From: Duganella sacchari
GTDB taxonomy: Bacteria > Pseudomonadota > Gammaproteobacteria > Burkholderiales > Burkholderiaceae_D
DNA length: 64,000 bases
Direction of reading: 5' to 3'
Assembly: GCF_900143065.1 (NCBI RefSeq)
Contig: NZ_FRCX01000011.1
Span: 149,377-213,376, forward strand
Of this stretch, positions 8,912 to 18,550 are shown one piece after another. The position numbers were made by a program, and so were the translations under genes. Numbering within the stretch: the stretch's first letter is position 1; each line of letters begins with the position of its first letter. Under the pieces are notes generated by a model. That model saw only the letters and a list, made by a program, of their open reading frames with translations, made no database searches and was not told the DNA's origin.

Positions 8912-10735
8912 ATGACGATACCCTGTTCCCTCACCGAGGCGCGCCGCCTCGACGCGCTGTACAAATTGAACCTGCTGGACACGCCGCCCAGTGAAGCCTT
9001 CGACCGCATCACGCGCATGGCGGCCAGCCTGTTCAAGCTGCCCATCGCCGCCGTCTCGCTCACCGACGCCAACCGCCAGTGGTTCAAATCGCGCGTCGGC
9101 GTCGAACATGACAACATCCCGCGCGTACGCGCGCCCTGCGGCCAGGTGGCGGACAGCAGCGACGTGCTGGTGATTCCCGACCTGCTCAAGGACGCCTGTT
9201 ACCAGGACAGCCTGCTGGCAGAAAGCGGCATCCGCTACTACGCCGGCGCACCGCTCACCACCCACGATGGCCACTGCCTCGGCGCCATGTGCGTGCTGGG
9301 GACGGAACCGCGCGACACCACGCCGGAAGAAATCAGCGCACTGTGCGACCTGGCCGGCATGGTGATGGCGCAGATCGAACTGCAGCACGCGCTGGGCCGC
9401 GTCGATCCGGTCAGCGGCCTACCCAACCGCAACCAGTTCATCGAAGACTTCCAGGACCTGCAACTGGATGCGGCAGAAGGCGAGCAACGGCTGGCGGTGC
9501 TCATCAACCTGGCCACGCTGGAACAGCTGGCCCACGCCGCGCGCGCCATGAAATCGTCATATCTGGACGAACTGGTGACGGACGGCGCGCGCTGGCTGCG
9601 CGCGGAGGTGGGCGCCGGCCACCGCATCTACCACGTCGCCACGGCCCAGTTCATCCTGTTGCCGTCATCGGGCGAAACGCTGGACAGCCTGCTGCCACGC
9701 CTGCAGGACAAAATGCAGCAGGCGCACGCCATCGCGCGTTCGCGCTATGTGGCCACGCCGGCCGCCGGCGTGGTGCCGTTCGATGTCGGCCGCGACGACA
9801 GCCTGTCCGTGCTGCGCAAGGCACGCAGCGCCGCCCACGACGCCGCCGACCGCGGCCTGCTGGTGGCCATCTACTCGCAGGTGGAGGATGCGCTGTACCA
9901 GCGCCGCTTCAGCTTGCTTAACGACTTTGGCGCGGCGCTGGAAAGCCCGGACCAGCTCCGCCTGGTGTTCCAGCCGCGCATAGAAATCGAAACCGGCATG
10001 TGCATCGCCGCCGAAGCGCTGCTGCGCTGGAACCATCCGGAACTGGGCGCCATCGGCCCGGCCGAATTCATTCCCATCGTCGAGCGTTCTAGCCTGGCGC
10101 AGGCCACCACCGCCTGGGTGCTGAACGAAGCGCTGCGCCATCAAAGCGCGTGGCGCAGCGCCGGCATGGCGGTGCAAATGGCAGTGAATGTTTCGGCCGC
10201 CAATCTCACCGAGCCCGGATTTTCCGCCAGCGTGGCCGATAGCCTGGCGCGCTATCGCCTGCCCGCCGACTGCCTGGAGCTGGAAATTACCGAGAGCGCC
10301 ATCATGCAGCAGCCGGCCAAGGCGCACGACACCCTGGCTGCGATTGCCGCGCTGGGCGTGGGCCTGGCCATCGACGATTTCGGCACCGGCTACAGCAGCC
10401 TGTCCTACCTGCAGACCATGCCTGCCGACGTGGTCAAGATCGACCAGTCCTTCATCCGCGGCCTGGAAGACGATACGCGCCGCCAGGCGCTGGTGCGCGC
10501 CATGATTACGCTGTCGCAGGACCTCGGCCATCGTGTGGTGGCCGAAGGTGTCGAGAATGACGATGTGCTCAACTTCCTGCGCCTGGCGGGCTGCGACGAG
10601 GCGCAAGGCTATCTGTTCGCGGCGCCGCTGGAAGCGGACGTGTTTGCCGCCTACTCCTGCCCGATCAGCACCACCGCGTTGCGCGTGCCGAAGTTGACGC
10701 TGCCGCCGCGCACCACCGCCGTCTTGCCGCTGTAG
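8912..10735 (+). CDS. GAF - degenerate GGDEF - EAL cyclic-di-GMP phosphodiesterase
   Basis: A cytoplasmic protein of about 607 residues. A GAF domain begins right at the chosen start (EARRLDALYKLNLLDTPPSEAFDRITR). The middle is GGDEF-like (VDPVSGLPNRNQFIEDF) but the GGDEF signature has become ATAQF, so it cannot make c-di-GMP. The EAL domain keeps AEALLRW, LELEITES, DDFGTGYSSL, VKIDQSF and VAEGVEN, so phosphodiesterase activity is expected. A GTG start at 8810 is possible, but the extra 34 residues look non-coding. The last 28 codons read antisense through the end of the convergent amylase gene (85-bp overlap), which suggests loss of an earlier stop codon. Confidence 0.88.
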   Translation: MTIPCSLTEARRLDALYKLNLLDTPPSEAFDRITRMAASLFKLPIAAVSLTDANRQWFKSRVGVEHDNIPRVRAPCGQVADSSDVLVIPDLLKDACYQDSLLAESGIRYYAGAPLTTHDGHCLGAMCVLGTEPRDTTPEEISALCDLAGMVMAQIELQHALGRVDPVSGLPNRNQFIEDFQDLQLDAAEGEQRLAVLINLATLEQLAHAARAMKSSYLDELVTDGARWLRAEVGAGHRIYHVATAQFILLPSSGETLDSLLPRLQDKMQQAHAIARSRYVATPAAGVVPFDVGRDDSLSVLRKARSAAHDAADRGLLVAIYSQVEDALYQRRFSLLNDFGAALESPDQLRLVFQPRIEIETGMCIAAEALLRWNHPELGAIGPAEFIPIVERSSLAQATTAWVLNEALRHQSAWRSAGMAVQMAVNVSAANLTEPGFSASVADSLARYRLPADCLELEITESAIMQQPAKAHDTLAAIAALGVGLAIDDFGTGYSSLSYLQTMPADVVKIDQSFIRGLEDDTRRQALVRAMITLSQDLGHRVVAEGVENDDVLNFLRLAGCDEAQGYLFAAPLEADVFAAYSCPISTTALRVPKLTLPPRTTAVLPL

Positions 10736-12330
10736 TAGTCCTTGACCTTCTGGCCGTTGGCGAACACGCCGTGCAGGTTGATCGTCGTTGACTTGCTGGT
10801 CGGCAGGTCCAGCGCCACCACCACCTTGTCGCGCAAGCCGTCCTTGTCGTAGGTGCGCTTGAAAACATAGGGCGAAGCTTGCAGTTGCTGATGCACGCCT
10901 GCGCCCACCGCCACGTGCGCCTTGCGGAACAGACCCAGTCTGGCCCAGTGCGCGCGCACATCGGCAATCCGGTAGCCGTCGCGCTCCACATTCTGCTCCA
11001 GCTCACGCCAGTTCATGAACGAGCGCAGCCTGGCGTCGCCCGTAGCCTCCGCAATATCGAGCTTGCGCGCCGTTTCATCGCCGTAGTAAATCTGCGCCGC
11101 GCCAGGCGCCAGCAGCAGCTTGTTGGCGCTTTCAAACGGCTTCTTGCGCGCGGCGTCGAACGGTGCGCCGTCGTCGTGCGAGTCCAGATAGTTGAGCACC
11201 GAATAGCCATTCAGGCGGCCGCCGTGCAGCGTATTCGAGTAAGTGCTGAAGAGCGTTTCATAATCCTTCTCGGCATCCTTCACCAGCCCGAAATTGATCA
11301 TGCTGTTGAAGCCCGCCTGGTAGTAGTTGACACTCTGCCCGCTACCCAGCTCGTGATACAGGCCATCGGCGACCTTGTAGTTGTAGACTTCCGCCGTGCT
11401 GTAAAACTTGTCGTCGCTGAGCTTCTTGTCCGGATTGGCCTTCTTCCAGTCCTCAAAGGCGATCGACGCTTCCTTGAGCAGCTCCTTCCATACCTTGCTT
11501 TCCACATGCTTGACGGTGTCGGCGCGGAAGCCGTCCACACCGTACTTGCGTATCCAGTCCGTATGCCACTTGATCAGGTAGTAGCGCGGCGCGCGCGGAT
11601 AGCCGGTGCGGGCAAAGAACTCGTTGAGGCTTTTGACCTCTTCCTCAAAGCGTCCTTCGCGCTGCCACTTCGCCATCAGCCGCTCCGGCAGTTCGACCGG
11701 CGTGTCGCTCTCGGTCAGGAAGTCCGGCAGGTTCTTCACCAGCGTGCACTCGATGGTGGTCTTCGCATCCTTGTAGGTGCACTGCGGCGCCGTGCGTACC
11801 CAGTCCTTTGGCCACACGGGATCGGCTTCCGTTACCGGTCCGGTATGGTTCATCACCACATCCAGCAGCACGCGGATGCCGCGCGCATGCGCCGCTTCCA
11901 CCAGGTTGCGGAAATCGTTCTCCGTACCGAGGTTGGCATCGACCGCAGTGAAGTCCGAAGCCCAGTAGCCGTGGAAGCCGTAAGACTTGCCCGTGCCTTC
12001 ATCCGTGCCCTCGTGGATCTGCTCCACCGGCGGCGTCACCCATATTGCATCCACGCCCAGGCTGTCGAAATACCCGTCGTTGATTTTATTGATGACGCCT
12101 GCCAGATCGCCGCCCATAAAGCCGCGCAGCGGCGCCGCGTCCTTGCGGCGGTCATAGGCCAGGTCATTGCCCGTAAAGGCATTGTTGAAACGGTCCGTCA
12201 GCAGGAAATAGACTGTCGCGTTCTCCCACAGGAATGGCCTGGGTTTTGCTGCGGCGGGTGCTGCCGGTGCCGCTACCGCGTTGGCGCCTAGCGCCATTGC
12301 CATGGTCAGTGCGAGTGTCGTCAATTTCAT
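10651..12330 (-). CDS. exported GH13 alpha-amylase (periplasmic, MalS-like)
   Basis: A 559-residue alpha-amylase with signal peptide MKLTTLALTMAMALGANAVAAP. It should cut internal alpha-1,4 bonds of maltodextrins in the periplasm. Region I is DVVMNH (157-162), region II GFRADTVKH with nucleophile Asp271, region III acid/base Glu314 in STAEVYN, and region IV SHDD with Asp386. The domain order resembles subfamily 19 (E. coli MalS type), but that assignment needs a tree. Ribosome site AAGGA lies ahead of the ATG. It is last in the minus-strand operon transporter-pgm-amylase, 20 bp after pgm, and its 3' end overlaps the GAF-EAL gene. Confidence 0.9.
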   Translation of the reverse strand: MKLTTLALTMAMALGANAVAAPAAPAAAKPRPFLWENATVYFLLTDRFNNAFTGNDLAYDRRKDAAPLRGFMGGDLAGVINKINDGYFDSLGVDAIWVTPPVEQIHEGTDEGTGKSYGFHGYWASDFTAVDANLGTENDFRNLVEAAHARGIRVLLDVVMNHTGPVTEADPVWPKDWVRTAPQCTYKDAKTTIECTLVKNLPDFLTESDTPVELPERLMAKWQREGRFEEEVKSLNEFFARTGYPRAPRYYLIKWHTDWIRKYGVDGFRADTVKHVESKVWKELLKEASIAFEDWKKANPDKKLSDDKFYSTAEVYNYKVADGLYHELGSGQSVNYYQAGFNSMINFGLVKDAEKDYETLFSTYSNTLHGGRLNGYSVLNYLDSHDDGAPFDAARKKPFESANKLLLAPGAAQIYYGDETARKLDIAEATGDARLRSFMNWRELEQNVERDGYRIADVRAHWARLGLFRKAHVAVGAGVHQQLQASPYVFKRTYDKDGLRDKVVVALDLPTSKSTTINLHGVFANGQKVKDYYSGKTAVVRGGSVNFGTRNAVVLIGQE

Positions 12331-12350
12331 GCTGTCGTCCTTATGGTTGT

Positions 12351-13982
12351 TTATGTTGTGACGGTGGGATGGGCGCGGCCGGTCCAGTCGGCGATGCCCG
12401 CGACCTGTTCGGCAATCAGTATCAGCGCCGACAGGGCCTGCTGGGTAGGCAGGTGGTGGTACTTGGGATCAGCTTCGTAACGCTCCAGGTAGACCCGCAA
12501 GGTCGCGCCCTCGGTGCCCGTGCCCGACAGGCGGAACACGATACGCGAGCCATTGGTCATCACGATGCGTATGCCCTGCTGTGTTGAGACCGAGCCATCG
12601 ACCGGATCGGTGTATTCAAAATCATCGGCCAGGGCGACCACGTAATGGCCCAGGTCCGTGCCAGCCAGCGTGGCCAGCTTGATGCGCAGGGAAGCCATGA
12701 GTTCATTGGCGGCCTTGGTATCCAGCGCCTCGTAGTCATGGCGCGAATAGTAGTTGCGGCCAAAGCGCGCCCAATGCTCGCTGACCAGCTGCTCGACCGA
12801 TTTGCCGGTCGCCGCCAGCAGGTTTAGCCAGAACAGCACGGCCCACACGCCATCCTTTTCGCGGATGTGGCTGGAGCCCGTGCCGTAGCTCTCTTCGCCG
12901 CACAGCGTGGCCTTGCCGGCATCCAGCAGATTGCCGAAGAACTTCCAGCCGGTCGGCGTTTCATAGCAGGGGATGCCCAGCGCCTCCGCCACGCGGTCGG
13001 CCGCCTGCGAGGTCGGCATGGAGCGCGCGATGCCCTTGAGGCCAGCGCGGTAGCCCGGCGCCAGCGTGGCATGTGCGGCCAGCACGGCCAGGCTGTCCGA
13101 TGGCGTGACGGCGAAGTTGCGGCCGACGATCATATTGCGGTCACCGTCGCCGTCGGAAGCGGCGCCGAAGTCGGGCGCGTTTTCCGCCGCCATCAGGTCA
13201 ATCAGCTCTGCGGCATTGACGGGATTGGGGTCGGGGTGATGGCCGCCGAAATCCTCCAGCGGCACGGCGTTGATCACCGTCCCCGCCGGCGCGCCCAGCT
13301 GGCCTTCGATAATCGCCCTGGCGTACGGCCCCGAGACAGCATGCATGCCGTCAAAGCACATGCGGAAGCCGCCCGCAAACAGCTTGCGGATGGCGTCGAA
13401 ATCAAACAGCTGCTGCATCAGTTCCGCGTAGTCGGCCACCGGGTCGATCACTTCGACGTCCATTTCTTCAACGCGCGCGGCGCCGAGGCGATTCAGGTCG
13501 ATATCCGCCGCATCGCTGATGCGGTATTGACTGACCGCTTCCGTGCGATGGTAGATCGCCTCGGTGACATTCTCTGGCGCCGGACCGCCATTGGCGATGT
13601 TGTACTTGATGCCGAAGTCGCCCTCCGGGCCGCCGGGATTGTGGCTGGCCGACAGCACGATGCCGCCCAGCGCCGCATGCTTGCGGATCACGCAGCTCAC
13701 CGCCGGCGTGGACAGTATGCCGCCTTGCCCCACCAGCACCTTGGCAAAACCATGGGCCGCCGCCATGCGCAGGATGGTCTGCACCGCGACGAGGTTATGG
13801 AAGCGGCCATCGCCGCCCAGCACCAGCGTCTTGCCGCTGCAATCGCCCAGCGTGTCGAACACGCTTTGCACAAAATTTTCGAGGTAGTGAGGCTGCTGGA
13901 AAACGCTGACTTTCTTGCGCAGGCCCGAGGTGCCTGGCCGCTGGCCTGCGAAAGGCGTGGTGCTGATCGTCGTAATGCTCAT
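12351..13982 (-). CDS. pgm: alpha-D-glucose phosphate-specific phosphoglucomutase
   Basis: A 543-residue cytoplasmic enzyme that interconverts glucose-1-phosphate and glucose-6-phosphate. The phospho-serine loop is LSASHNPGGPEGDFGIKYN with Ser113, the metal loop DGDGDRN and the sugar loop ETPTGWKFFGNLLDAG followed by GEESYGTGSSHIREKDG are all intact. The phosphate-binding loop near the end is RLSGTGTEGATLRVYLE. A GGAG ribosome site precedes the ATG. Its place between a sugar transporter and an amylase suggests it handles glucose-1-phosphate formed by phosphorolysis of maltodextrins, although no phosphorylase gene lies in the window. Confidence 0.95.
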   Translation of the reverse strand: MSITTISTTPFAGQRPGTSGLRKKVSVFQQPHYLENFVQSVFDTLGDCSGKTLVLGGDGRFHNLVAVQTILRMAAAHGFAKVLVGQGGILSTPAVSCVIRKHAALGGIVLSASHNPGGPEGDFGIKYNIANGGPAPENVTEAIYHRTEAVSQYRISDAADIDLNRLGAARVEEMDVEVIDPVADYAELMQQLFDFDAIRKLFAGGFRMCFDGMHAVSGPYARAIIEGQLGAPAGTVINAVPLEDFGGHHPDPNPVNAAELIDLMAAENAPDFGAASDGDGDRNMIVGRNFAVTPSDSLAVLAAHATLAPGYRAGLKGIARSMPTSQAADRVAEALGIPCYETPTGWKFFGNLLDAGKATLCGEESYGTGSSHIREKDGVWAVLFWLNLLAATGKSVEQLVSEHWARFGRNYYSRHDYEALDTKAANELMASLRIKLATLAGTDLGHYVVALADDFEYTDPVDGSVSTQQGIRIVMTNGSRIVFRLSGTGTEGATLRVYLERYEADPKYHHLPTQQALSALILIAEQVAGIADWTGRAHPTVTT

Positions 13983-14082
13983 GTTCGCTCCGCTAAGGTA
14001 GATGACAGATTCATAGCAACGGTTTTACCTGTTCCGGCAAAATCGCGTCGCACAAATAACTTGTCTCGCGAACAATATTACA

Positions 14083-15402
14083 TCACGCCGGCTCCGCCTC
14101 ATCGCGTACGATCAGCGTCAGCACGCCTGCTATCACCATGCACAAACCGCCCAGCATCAGCGTCTTGACGCTATGGCCCGCGAACCAGTGCTTGGTCACA
14201 TAACCCAGCAGCAGGCCACTGACGATTTGCGGAATCACGATGAAGAAGTTGAACACGCCCATGTAGTAGCCCATGCGGTTGGCCGGCAGCGCGCCGGCCA
14301 GAATCGCATACGGCATGGTCAGGATACTGGCCCAGGCAATGCCCACGCCGATCATCGGCACGAACAGCGTGTTCAGGTCATGGATGGTATAGAGGCTCAG
14401 CAGGCTGAGGCCACCGATGAGCAAACAGGTCAGGTGCACCACCTTGCGGCTGGTGTGGCGCGCAAACACCGGCAGGATGAACGCCGCCAGCGCCGAGACG
14501 CCGCTGTAGACCGCAAACATCACGCCCACATGGTTGCCCGCTTCCTGGAACGCTGCCGACTGCGCATCGGTCGTGCCAAACACGTTTTCCGCCACGCCGT
14601 TGGTGGTGTAGATCCACATGGCGAACAGGCCGATCCAGGTGAAGAACTGCACCACGGCAAGCTGCATCATGGTCTTCGGCATTTTGGCGAAGCCGCCAAA
14701 GATCTCGCTCAGCGCACGGCCCATGCCCTGGCTGTCCTTCACCTCTGCCTGGAAGGCTGCCAAGTCTGCGGGCGGCGCTTCCTTGGCGGTCAGCACGGTC
14801 CACAGCACGGCCAGGAAGTACACGGCGCCACCGGCATAGAAGGAATAGCGCACGGTGTCAGGAATCGCGCCGTTGAGCGGGATATTGCTGACGCCCATGT
14901 GCGTGAAGATGGTCGGCAGCAGCGACGCGATTACCGCGCCCCAGCCGATGAAGAAGGTCTGCATCGCAAAACCGGCGGTCTGCTGCGACGGTCCCAGCTT
15001 GTCGCCGACGAAGGCGCGGAACGGCTCCATCGACACATTGATCGCCCCATCCAGCAGCCACAGCACAATCGCAGCCATCCACAGCGCGGAGGAATTCGGC
15101 ATCAGGAACAGGGCGATTGACGCCAGCAAGGCGCCAATGAAGAAGAACGGACGGCGGCGGCCCCACACGGGATGCCAGGTACGGTCGCTCAGGTAGCCGA
15201 TGATCGGCTGCACCAGCAAGCCGGTGACCGGCGGCGCCAGCCAGAACAGGGGAAGATCGTCGGGATTGGCGCCCAGCGTGGAGAAGATCCGGCTGACGTT
15301 GGCGTTTTGCAGCGCGAAGCCAAATTGGATGCCAAAGAAGCCAAGACTCATGTTCCACAACTGCCAGAACGACAGTAGGGGCTTTTTGCTGGAAGAATGC
15401 AT
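14083..15402 (-). CDS. MFS sugar transporter, SLC45/GPH-like (maltose type)
   Basis: A 439-residue inner-membrane protein with 12 predicted helices. The segments FWQLWNMSLGFFGIQFGFALQNANVSRIF, QPIIGYLSDRTWHPVWGRRRPFFFIGA and DGAINVSMEPFRAFVGDKL match the SLC45-like proton/sugar symporters found in maltose loci of Caulobacter, Xanthomonas and relatives. It is the first gene of the minus-strand operon with pgm and the amylase, with a 100-bp gap before pgm that may hold a second promoter. Maltose or maltodextrin import is the likely job, inferred from context. Confidence 0.88.
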   Translation of the reverse strand: MHSSSKKPLLSFWQLWNMSLGFFGIQFGFALQNANVSRIFSTLGANPDDLPLFWLAPPVTGLLVQPIIGYLSDRTWHPVWGRRRPFFFIGALLASIALFLMPNSSALWMAAIVLWLLDGAINVSMEPFRAFVGDKLGPSQQTAGFAMQTFFIGWGAVIASLLPTIFTHMGVSNIPLNGAIPDTVRYSFYAGGAVYFLAVLWTVLTAKEAPPADLAAFQAEVKDSQGMGRALSEIFGGFAKMPKTMMQLAVVQFFTWIGLFAMWIYTTNGVAENVFGTTDAQSAAFQEAGNHVGVMFAVYSGVSALAAFILPVFARHTSRKVVHLTCLLIGGLSLLSLYTIHDLNTLFVPMIGVGIAWASILTMPYAILAGALPANRMGYYMGVFNFFIVIPQIVSGLLLGYVTKHWFAGHSVKTLMLGGLCMVIAGVLTLIVRDEAEPA

Positions 15403-15440
15403 GCTGCGCGTCCCGAGTATTTAAAATTTGTAGCAAAATA

Positions 15441-15460
15441 ACACGCGACCCTATGCGTGT
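15441..15460. promoter_or_regulatory. inverted repeat between SLC45-like transporter and GH31 gene
   Basis: ACACGC and GCGTGT flank eight bases in the 174-bp divergent intergenic region. It is a candidate shared operator. The GTAGT-N3-ACTAC palindrome is not found here. Confidence 0.3.
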
Positions 15461-15576
15461 CAATTGGAAGAACTTCCTAGTAAAATGAAGGAAACAGGGC
15501 TTTTCAAGGGCATCATCATGGTGTCAAATGTAGCCAAACAACAAAATTCAAGACGACCAGCGAGACTTTTACCTAC

Positions 15577-18027
15577 ATGACTATCCATTCCTTTGCCAAA
15601 CTGGCCGCTGCCGCGCCCCTGGTCCTGTTGGCCGCCCAGCCGGCGCTGGCGCAAAATGCCGACCGCAAGTTTAACGGTATCACCCAGCGCGACGGTCACC
15701 TGGAAGTACAGACCAGCGACGGCAGCTACCTGATCAAGCCCTACTCCCCCGGCATCGTGGAAACAACGTTTGTGCCCAAAGGCGAAACCGTCGAGCCCGC
15801 CTCGCATGCCGTGGTGCTGGCGCCCGCAGCGGTCAACGCCAGCTTGAAGCAAAAAGGCGGCAGCTACGAATATGCCACATCCGGCATCACCGTCACGATT
15901 ACCCGATCCCCGTTCAGGATCGCCTACGCCTACAAGGGCAAGCCGCTGGTGGCTGAAAAGCGCGGCTACATCCACGTCCGCGACGATGTGGCCAGCGGCA
16001 GCAAGGACATCAACAAAGGCCAGCCACGCGAACTGGAAGCCATCGAATTCGCACTGGACAAGGACGAAGCCCTGTACGGCGCAGGCTCGCGCGCGGTCGG
16101 CATGAACCGCCGCGGCCACCGCTACACCTTGTACAACAAAGCGCACTACGGCTACGGCGACCATTCGGAACTCATGGGCTACTCCATGCCGATCGCCATG
16201 TCGTCGAAAATGTACGCGATCCACTTCGACAATCCACAGACCGGCTACCTGGATTTCGACAGCAAGAAAAACAACAGCTTGACCTATGAAGCCATCGGCG
16301 GCCGCAAGACCTACCAGGTGATCGCCGGCGACAGCTGGGAAGACGTGGTCGGCAACTACACCAGCCTGACCGGCAAGCAGCCATTGCCGCCGCGCTGGGC
16401 CTTCGGCAATTTCGCCATGCGCTTCGGCTATCACAACGAAAAGGAAGCGCGCGACACCATCAACAAATTCATCGCCGACGACATCCCGCTCGATGGCATC
16501 GTGTTTGACCTGTACTGGTTCGGCAAGGAAGTCAAAGGCACCATGGGCAACCTGGCCTGGGACAAGGACAGCTTCCCGAACCCGGAAGGCATGATTGCCG
16601 ACTTCAAATCCAAAGGCGTGCAAACCGTGGTGATTACCGAGCCGTTTGTGCTCGACACCTCGAAGCGCTGGCAGGAAGCCGTCGACAAGCAAGTGCTGGC
16701 CACCGGCCCTGACGGCAAGCCGCTCGCTTACGACTTCTATTTCGGCCACACCGGCTTGATCGACATTTTCAGCCCACAGGGCAGGAGCTGGTTCTGGGAT
16801 ATCTACAAAGGCCTGCGCCAGCAAGGCGTGGCCGGCGTGTGGGGCGACCTGGGCGAGCCGGAGGTACATCCAACCGAACTGCGTCACGCCACCGGCACCG
16901 CCGACCAGGTGCACAACATCTACGGCCACCAGTGGGCGCGCCTGGTGGCGGAAGGCTACCAGCAGGACTTTCCGGCCGAGCGTCCCTTCATCCTGATGCG
17001 CTCCGGTTACTCGGGCACGCAGCGCTACGGCATCATCCCTTGGTCGGGTGACGTCGAACGCGGCTGGGGCGGACTGCAATCGCAGCCGGAGATCGCTCTG
17101 CAGATGGGCATGCAGGGCGTGGGCTATATGCACTCGGACCTGGGCGGCTTCGCCAACGCAGTGCTGGACAATGAGCTGTACACGCGCTGGCTGCAATACG
17201 GCGTGTTCCAGCCGGTGTTCCGTCCGCACGCGCAGGAGGAAGTGCCAGCGGAGCCGGTCTACCGCGAAGACCAGACCAAGGCACTGGCACGCGAAGCGAT
17301 CCGCCTGCGCTATCGCCTGCTGCCATACAACTACACGCTGGGCTTCGACAACAACCAGCACGGCCTGCCGTTGATGCGCCCGATGATTTACGAAGAGCCG
17401 GGCAACGCCAAGGTACGCGCACTGTCGTCAACCTACTTGTGGGGCAAGGACTTCCTCGTCACGCCAGTGCTGAAGAAAGGCCAGACCTCCGCCGACATCT
17501 ACTTCCCGGCACGCAGTGCGTGGTTTGATTTCTACACGGGCGAGAAGCAGGCCGGCGGCGCAACGCGCTCCATCGCGCTGTCGCCGGACCACGTGCCGGT
17601 GTATGTACGCGCTGGCGCCTTCATCCCGATGGCCAAGGTCGTGCAATCAACGCGCGACTACAGCACCAAACACATCGACCTGCACTACTGGCACGACGCC
17701 TCGGTGCGCGCAGGCGCTGGCAAGCTGTATGACGACGATGGCCTGACCGCGCAAGCCTATGAACAGGGCAAGTACGAACTGCTGCACTTCACCAGCAAGC
17801 TGCAAGGCAAGGCACTGTCGCTGCGCGTGGAATCGGAAGTGGGCAAGCAATACCAGCGCCCGGCGCGCGGCATCGCACTGACGGTGCACAACGTGACGGC
17901 GGCGCCATCGTCGGTGCGCGTGGACGGCAAGGTAGCGGTGTTTGGCTGGGATGACAAAACCAGCCAGCTCACGGTACAGCTGCCGGCCGGCGAGCAAGCC
18001 AGCCGCAGCGTCGACATCTCCCTGTAG
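15577..18027 (+). CDS. GH31 alpha-glucosidase, exported
   Basis: An 816-residue retaining alpha-glucosidase with signal peptide MTIHSFAKLAAAAPLVLLAAQPALA. The N-terminal beta domain carries EALYGAGSRAVGMNRRGHRYTLYNKAHYGYG, followed by the barrel with DGIVFDLYWFG. The nucleophile is Asp424 in VWGDLGEPE and the acid/base Asp492 in WSGDVERGWGGL. YMHSDLGGF and FRPHAQEE complete the GH31 pattern, then a C-terminal beta-sandwich (DUF5110-like). It would release glucose from maltodextrins in the periplasm or outside. It is divergent from the sugar transporter and closed by a hairpin 10 bp after its stop. Confidence 0.93.
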   Translation: MTIHSFAKLAAAAPLVLLAAQPALAQNADRKFNGITQRDGHLEVQTSDGSYLIKPYSPGIVETTFVPKGETVEPASHAVVLAPAAVNASLKQKGGSYEYATSGITVTITRSPFRIAYAYKGKPLVAEKRGYIHVRDDVASGSKDINKGQPRELEAIEFALDKDEALYGAGSRAVGMNRRGHRYTLYNKAHYGYGDHSELMGYSMPIAMSSKMYAIHFDNPQTGYLDFDSKKNNSLTYEAIGGRKTYQVIAGDSWEDVVGNYTSLTGKQPLPPRWAFGNFAMRFGYHNEKEARDTINKFIADDIPLDGIVFDLYWFGKEVKGTMGNLAWDKDSFPNPEGMIADFKSKGVQTVVITEPFVLDTSKRWQEAVDKQVLATGPDGKPLAYDFYFGHTGLIDIFSPQGRSWFWDIYKGLRQQGVAGVWGDLGEPEVHPTELRHATGTADQVHNIYGHQWARLVAEGYQQDFPAERPFILMRSGYSGTQRYGIIPWSGDVERGWGGLQSQPEIALQMGMQGVGYMHSDLGGFANAVLDNELYTRWLQYGVFQPVFRPHAQEEVPAEPVYREDQTKALAREAIRLRYRLLPYNYTLGFDNNQHGLPLMRPMIYEEPGNAKVRALSSTYLWGKDFLVTPVLKKGQTSADIYFPARSAWFDFYTGEKQAGGATRSIALSPDHVPVYVRAGAFIPMAKVVQSTRDYSTKHIDLHYWHDASVRAGAGKLYDDDGLTAQAYEQGKYELLHFTSKLQGKALSLRVESEVGKQYQRPARGIALTVHNVTAAPSSVRVDGKVAVFGWDDKTSQLTVQLPAGEQASRSVDISL

Positions 18028-18036
18028 TTCACCACC

Positions 18037-18061
18037 ACTCCCCGCTCAGGCAGCGGGGAGT
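18037..18061 (+). terminator. hairpin after the GH31 gene
   Basis: ACTCCCCGCT and AGCGGGGAGT form a perfect 10-bp stem with a CAGGC loop directly after the GH31 stop; only a weak T-run (TTCGCATT) follows. It probably ends the GH31 transcript. Confidence 0.7.
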
Positions 18062-18097
18062 TTCGCATTACAATCTCCTGATCTCCGGGAGGTGCAA

Positions 18098-18469
18098 ATG
18101 CAGATATCCGATCTCGATACGGTACGTGAAACGCTCATCGCGCGCGAGCCGATTTTTCACCGGCGAGAATTTGGCACGCGCCGCGAAGACCTGCTCAACA
18201 TGACCGCAAACGATTTCTGGGAAATCGGCGCCAGCGGCCAGGCCTACAACCGCGAATTCGTCATCGAGACGCTGCTGGAGCGCTACCAGACGCCGGAGCC
18301 AGATGACTGGTCCTGCTCGGACTTCACCCTCCGCCAGATCGCCGCAGATCTCTACCAGCTCAATTACATCCTGATACAGCCAGGCCGGCAGACACGCAGA
18401 ACAACGCTGTGGCGGCAGACCGGCGACGCGTGGCAGATCGTCTTCCACCAAGGTACCGTGATCGCCTGA
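18098..18469 (+). CDS. DUF4440/SnoaL-like small protein
   Basis: A 123-residue protein. The start is set by GGGAGGTG seven bases before the ATG; an open frame extending further upstream is antisense noise. It resembles the NTF2-like DUF4440 family: an N-terminal helix pair (LDTVRETLIAREPIFHRREFGTRREDL), then MTANDFWEIGASGQAYNRE and the beta-strand end WRQTGDAWQIVFHQGTVI. Members of this fold are small cone-shaped enzymes or binding proteins with diverse ligands, so no reaction can be named. Confidence 0.72.
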   Translation: MQISDLDTVRETLIAREPIFHRREFGTRREDLLNMTANDFWEIGASGQAYNREFVIETLLERYQTPEPDDWSCSDFTLRQIAADLYQLNYILIQPGRQTRRTTLWRQTGDAWQIVFHQGTVIA

Positions 18470-18509
18470 ACGATCACTTCGCGCCAGCCGCCACAAGAAC
18501 AATTGCCTT

Positions 18510-18515
18510 TATAAT
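18510..18515 (+). promoter_or_regulatory. -10 element TATAAT before the HELMH protein gene
   Basis: A perfect TATAAT 35 bp before the ATG at 18551. No convincing -35 hexamer is seen at 16-18 bp spacing, so strength is uncertain. Confidence 0.4.
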
Positions 18516-18550
18516 ATCGCCCAAATAAACCATCGATCCGCCTCCACCTC

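Noticed and set aside
15460..17361. A 633-residue minus-strand frame
   Set aside because: It is antisense to the GH31 gene, low in recognisable domains and repetitive; the + strand gene is intact.
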